Below, one piece after another: positions 5,343 to 7,547 of a stretch of 7,547 nucleotides of DNA. The notes below the pieces were generated by a model that was given only the letters and a program-made list of their open reading frames with translations, did not search any database and was not told the origin of the DNA. The translations under genes were made by a program, and so were the position numbers. The first letter of the stretch is position 1. The number at the start of each line of letters is the position of its first letter. Source of the stretch: an uncultured bacterium (GTDB lineage Bacteria > Verrucomicrobiota > Kiritimatiellia > RFP12 > UBA1067); the NCBI GenBank assembly GCA_902773475.1, contig CACYEO010000008.1:1-7547 (forward strand). The letters run 5' to 3'.

Positions 5343-7321
5343 GCTTTTTCCTCCAGTTCGCGGCGCACGACCTTGGCGGGCGCTCCGGTCACGAGAGATA
5401 TCGCGTTGCCGCCGTCTCCCACGTGCCGGCGCATGTAGTTGAAGACTCTGCGCGGAGTCGTGTCGTAGCCGACTTCGAGGAGCAACGCGTCGCTTATCCC
5501 CTGGAGCTGGTCGATGAACGTGCCGCCGGTGCGTATGCCGCCTTCCATGCGGATGAACACCGTTTCGTGCGTTTCGCGCAGTGTCGCGATGTCGGCCTGC
5601 AGGATCTGGAGCTCGGACGGCGAAAGCGCGAAGCGGTTTGCGGCGGGGAACCATCCGTGCGACCCTTTGCGCGAAACGCCTATCATCTGCTCCGAGTCTT
5701 CCGGCGGGGTGAAAGACCTGCCGGAGACGATGTCGAGCGTGAACATGCTCACGCCGGACATCGAAGCGGTGAAGTCTATCGCGCCGGAGAATTCCTCCGG
5801 CGGCTCCGCGCCGGGCAGCCGGCATATAAGCACGGAGCCGGAGTGCGCGCGCGACAGGAATATCTTCAGCGCCACGACGCCCGTGACTTCGTGCAGATCC
5901 GCATCCGGCATCTGGCCCTTTGCAGGCAGCGACCCCACGAAGCCCAGCTCCGGGTACGCGGCGACTTCGCGTCCGCCGCGCACTTTGCCGAACATGAACT
6001 CGAAAAACAGTATCGCGACGGCGGCGAATCCGGTGAAGAACAGGCTGCCGCCGGCGGAAATCGCGATCTGCTTCGCGCCGAAGGGCCCGTTGTCGCCCGC
6101 GCCGCCGGCGCGGTCTATCTGGCGCAGGTCGTTGCGCACGGAGCTTTGCATGTAGGAGATGTCCTCTATTTCGCGGTCGAGGTCGCGGATTGCCGAAGAA
6201 ACGCCCGCCCGCCTGGTCTGGAGTTTTTCGTATTCGGGTATCAGCATTGCGAGCTGCGCGGCTTCCTTCGCCTTGTCGTTTATCTCCTGCTCCAAGGCGC
6301 GCCGCTTTTCCGCGAGCGCCTCGATGCGCGTTATGCAGTCCGCGAGCGCGGCGGCGTCCTTCTCGATCTGGTCGATGTTTTCGATGGACACTTCGCCCAC
6401 GCCCTTGGATTTCAGGAACTCGCGCAGTTCATCCGACTTCTCGGCGCGCTCCGCGAGTTTGCCGGCGACCTTGGGGTTCAGATCGGTGTATTTTTCGCGC
6501 AGGGTCGAAATCTCGTTGTCGACGGCGGCTATGGATTCCATGCGCTTGCGTATGGCCTGCGCGTTTGCCGCGATGGCGGCTCCGGCGCCGCCTGTGGATT
6601 TCTCCATTTTGCGGCGCTTCACTTCCTCGTTTTTGATGTCGACGCCGAGGGACGAATCGTTGCGCCGCAGGTCGGAAAGAAGCGTGTTGGCCGCGAGCAG
6701 GGCCTCCTGCGGGGAGAGGATTCCGGTGCGCGTCTTCAAGGTGGAGGCTTCGGCCTCGATTTCCGAAAGTTCGTCCACGAGCGCCGCACGGCTGGCCAGG
6801 ACCGCCTCGCGCGTGCGGTCCAGTTCTCTGGTGCGGTCGTCCACGTATGCGTCGATCAGCGTTTCCGCGTAGGCGTTTGCCTTCAGCACGGCGCCTTTCC
6901 AGCTTTGCGAAGCGGCTTTGAGCGTGAAAATGTTCGTAGGCTTCTTTTCCTGCTTGATTTCCATGTCCGCCGCAAGGCACTCGCGTTCCTTCTGCGGCAT
7001 GTCCACTTTGTCGCCCACGAGACGCTTGAACCTGGCGCTCTTGAGTATCGCCATCAGCTGCCAGTCGCTGACATTCGACACGCGTTCGTGCTTTTTGGGG
7101 CTGTACAGAAGCCGTGTCTGCGCCTCGTAGCGTTTTACGCTTTTCGACGCTTTGGCGGCGGAAAACGCGCCGAGACCGGCCATGGACGCGAGAAACAGAA
7201 GCGCAAGAGGCAGACTCCATTTTGCGAGAATGCAGGTCGCGACCTTCCTCAGCGAGGAAAGGCGGCGCATGCGCGCTTTTTCTTTTTCTTCTTCAGAAAG
7301 TTCTTTGTTTTTGTCTTGCAT
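5339..7321 (-). CDS. Wzz/Wzc-type polysaccharide co-polymerase with degenerate BY-kinase domain
   Basis: 660 residues. A charged cytoplasmic N-terminus (1-32) leads to TM1 (about 33-53), a long periplasmic region with heptad-like coiled coil (about 160-400, rich in E, K, R, A, L) and TM2 (about 419-442). The block YTDLNPKVAGKLAERAEK (278-295) matches the 'YxxxHPxv' stretch of GumC/Wzc proteins. After TM2 the cytoplasmic part follows BY-kinase order: LGFVGSLPAKG (459-469), LKIFLSRAHSGSVLICRLPG (485-504), a beta strand FTLD (527-530) at the Walker A' position, and SDALLLEVGYDTTPRRVF (610-627). The P-loop GEGKST is replaced by GAEPPEE (504-510), and no tyrosine follows Y629, so kinase activity is unlikely. 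It sets glycan chain length and bridges to the Wza channel. First gene of the operon: ATG at 7321 is the first ATG after an in-frame TAA, with no Shine-Dalgarno; M18 is an alternative start. Confidence 0.92.
   Translation of the reverse strand: MQDKNKELSEEEKEKARMRRLSSLRKVATCILAKWSLPLALLFLASMAGLGAFSAAKASKSVKRYEAQTRLLYSPKKHERVSNVSDWQLMAILKSARFKRLVGDKVDMPQKERECLAADMEIKQEKKPTNIFTLKAASQSWKGAVLKANAYAETLIDAYVDDRTRELDRTREAVLASRAALVDELSEIEAEASTLKTRTGILSPQEALLAANTLLSDLRRNDSSLGVDIKNEEVKRRKMEKSTGGAGAAIAANAQAIRKRMESIAAVDNEISTLREKYTDLNPKVAGKLAERAEKSDELREFLKSKGVGEVSIENIDQIEKDAAALADCITRIEALAEKRRALEQEINDKAKEAAQLAMLIPEYEKLQTRRAGVSSAIRDLDREIEDISYMQSSVRNDLRQIDRAGGAGDNGPFGAKQIAISAGGSLFFTGFAAVAILFFEFMFGKVRGGREVAAYPELGFVGSLPAKGQMPDADLHEVTGVVALKIFLSRAHSGSVLICRLPGAEPPEEFSGAIDFTASMSGVSMFTLDIVSGRSFTPPEDSEQMIGVSRKGSHGWFPAANRFALSPSELQILQADIATLRETHETVFIRMEGGIRTGGTFIDQLQGISDALLLEVGYDTTPRRVFNYMRRHVGDGGNAISLVTGAPAKVVRRELEEKA
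5350..5354 (-). promoter_or_regulatory. Strong Shine-Dalgarno (GGAGG) for the export lipoprotein gene
   Basis: On the minus strand the sequence reads GGAGG, seven bases, then ATG. It lies inside the last codons of the co-polymerase gene. It is the only start in this operon with an obvious ribosome binding site, and it decides in favour of the 351-residue product over a longer in-frame one. Confidence 0.85.
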
Positions 7322-7334
7322 ATTTGGCGCGCGT

Positions 7335-7363
7335 ATTTAACCAAAAACCCCGGCGGAAATCAA
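7335..7363 (-). promoter_or_regulatory. Candidate promoter for the polysaccharide operon, nearly leaderless
   Basis: On the minus strand TTGATT (7363-7358) and TTAAAT (7340-7335) are separated by exactly 17 bases, with four of six matches each to TTGACA and TATAAT. Only 13 bases lie between the -10 box and the ATG at 7321, so a normal start point would leave a leader of about 6 bases. That fits the absence of a Shine-Dalgarno at this gene. Prediction by eye only; a more distal promoter cannot be excluded. Confidence 0.45.
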
Positions 7364-7375
7364 CTCTCGGCGGCG

Positions 7376-7393
7376 GGAATCCGGAAGGATTCC
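7376..7393. repeat. 7-bp hairpin with GGAA tetraloop
   Basis: GGAATCC (7376-7382) and GGATTCC (7387-7393) are perfect reverse complements around GGAA, which is a GNRA-class loop when read on the plus strand. It sits upstream of the candidate minus-strand promoter, so in the operon direction it would be an operator-like palindrome rather than an RNA structure. No U-tract follows. Confidence 0.4.
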
Positions 7394-7398
7394 GCGGT

Positions 7399-7452
7399 TC
7401 TGGAAACCTAGAAATCTAGAAGTCTAGAAATCTAGAAGTCTAGGAATCTGAA
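7399..7452. repeat. 8-bp TCTAGAAR tandem repeat, six units plus a partial
   Basis: Consecutive octamers read TCTGGAAA, CCTAGAAA, TCTAGAAG, TCTAGAAA, TCTAGAAG, TCTAGGAA, then TCTGAA. The central four units are nearly identical and alternate A/G at the last base, so a 16-bp higher-order unit is also visible. Each central unit contains the 6-bp palindrome TCTAGA, placed once per 8 bp. It lies between the operon promoter and the outward promoter. Confidence 0.85.
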
Positions 7453-7475
7453 CCCCTTGAAAACCCCGGCGCGAA

Positions 7476-7493
7476 AAAAATTTTAAAATTTTT
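7476..7493. repeat. 18-bp perfect AT-only palindrome (possible UP element)
   Basis: AAAAATTTTAAAATTTTT is its own reverse complement, and two further A bases precede it (7474-7475). In a GC-rich region this block of A- and T-tracts stands out. It ends 11 bases upstream of the -35 box of the plus-strand promoter candidate, about where an UP element binds the RNA polymerase alpha subunits. Curvature or a nucleoid-protein site are alternatives. Confidence 0.55.
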
Positions 7494-7504
7494 CAAATTC
7501 CCCC

Positions 7505-7533
7505 TTGCACCGCCCGAATGGTTTTGCTACACT
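7505..7533 (+). promoter_or_regulatory. Candidate sigma-70 promoter with extended -10, pointing out of the window
   Basis: TTGCAC (7505-7510), a 17-base spacer (7511-7527) and TACACT (7528-7533), with TG at 7525-7526 giving the extended -10 form TGCTACACT. The -10 box matches four of six consensus bases and the -35 matches three. An AT-only block lies just upstream. The expected start point is near 7540, so it would drive a divergent gene to the right of the window. Confidence 0.55.
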
Positions 7534-7547
7534 TTGCCCCCGCGTCA

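Noticed and set aside
2616..5438. 940-codon open frame on the plus strand, antisense to three operon genes
   Set aside because: Composition is dominated by R, H, A, V and E without any domain or signal. The minus-strand genes beneath it are clear family members, and such open antisense frames are expected from GC-biased third positions.
5343..5825. Longer in-frame start for the export lipoprotein
   Set aside because: The extra 161 codons are low-complexity R/H/P shadow inside the co-polymerase. The internal ATG has a GGAGG and begins a lipoprotein signal peptide.
5423..7411. 662-codon plus-strand open frame opposite the co-polymerase
   Set aside because: Same reason: R/H/A-rich shadow of a well-supported coiled-coil membrane protein, no recognisable domain.

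Overview
The window looks like a chromosomal piece of a GC-rich, diderm (Gram-negative) bacterium. Its main content is a compact four-gene polysaccharide assembly and secretion cassette on the minus strand. The lineage is inferred, not proven. The C-terminal end of a repeat-type exported protein at the left edge, the frequent lack of Shine-Dalgarno sequences, and gene-free gaps filled with short tandem repeats and palindromes all suggest the PVC group, perhaps Kiritimatiellota/Verrucomicrobiota or Lentisphaerae. No rRNA or housekeeping marker is present to confirm this.

Layout. Bases 1-474 (+) are the 3' end of a gene whose start lies outside the window. Bases 475-745 form a convergent gap packed with repeats: a perfect 11-bp inverted repeat at the stop codon, two 16-bp direct repeats built on an 8-bp GTTTGRGT unit, a 9-bp ACAGAATTT tandem repeat, and a 56-bp nested palindrome with two competing folds. 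Bases 746-7321 (-) hold the operon. Bases 7322-7547 are the operon's upstream region, with a plausible minus-strand promoter close to the first ATG, a small hairpin, a second 8-bp tandem repeat (TCTAGAAR), an 18-bp AT-only palindrome, and a good plus-strand promoter pointing out of the window.

The operon reads, in transcription order: a Wzz/Wzc-type polysaccharide co-polymerase (7321-5339) with a degenerate kinase domain; a Wza-type outer-membrane export lipoprotein (5342-4287); a Wzy/WaaL-type O-antigen polymerase or ligase (4283-2919); and a secreted family 9 glycoside hydrolase with a CelD-type Ig domain (2926-746). Junctions are a 4-nt overlap (ATGA), a 3-nt gap and an 8-nt overlap, so the four are almost certainly one transcript and partly translationally coupled.

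Working model (inference): the polymerase builds a glycan at the periplasmic face of the inner membrane, the co-polymerase sets its length and docks to the export channel, and the exported or periplasmic GH9 enzyme trims or clears the product, as BcsZ does in cellulose operons. No glycosyltransferase, flippase or initiating enzyme is in the window, so the sugar is unknown. The two most interesting points are the co-polymerase's lost Walker A and tyrosine tail, and a hydrolase welded to the end of the export cassette.
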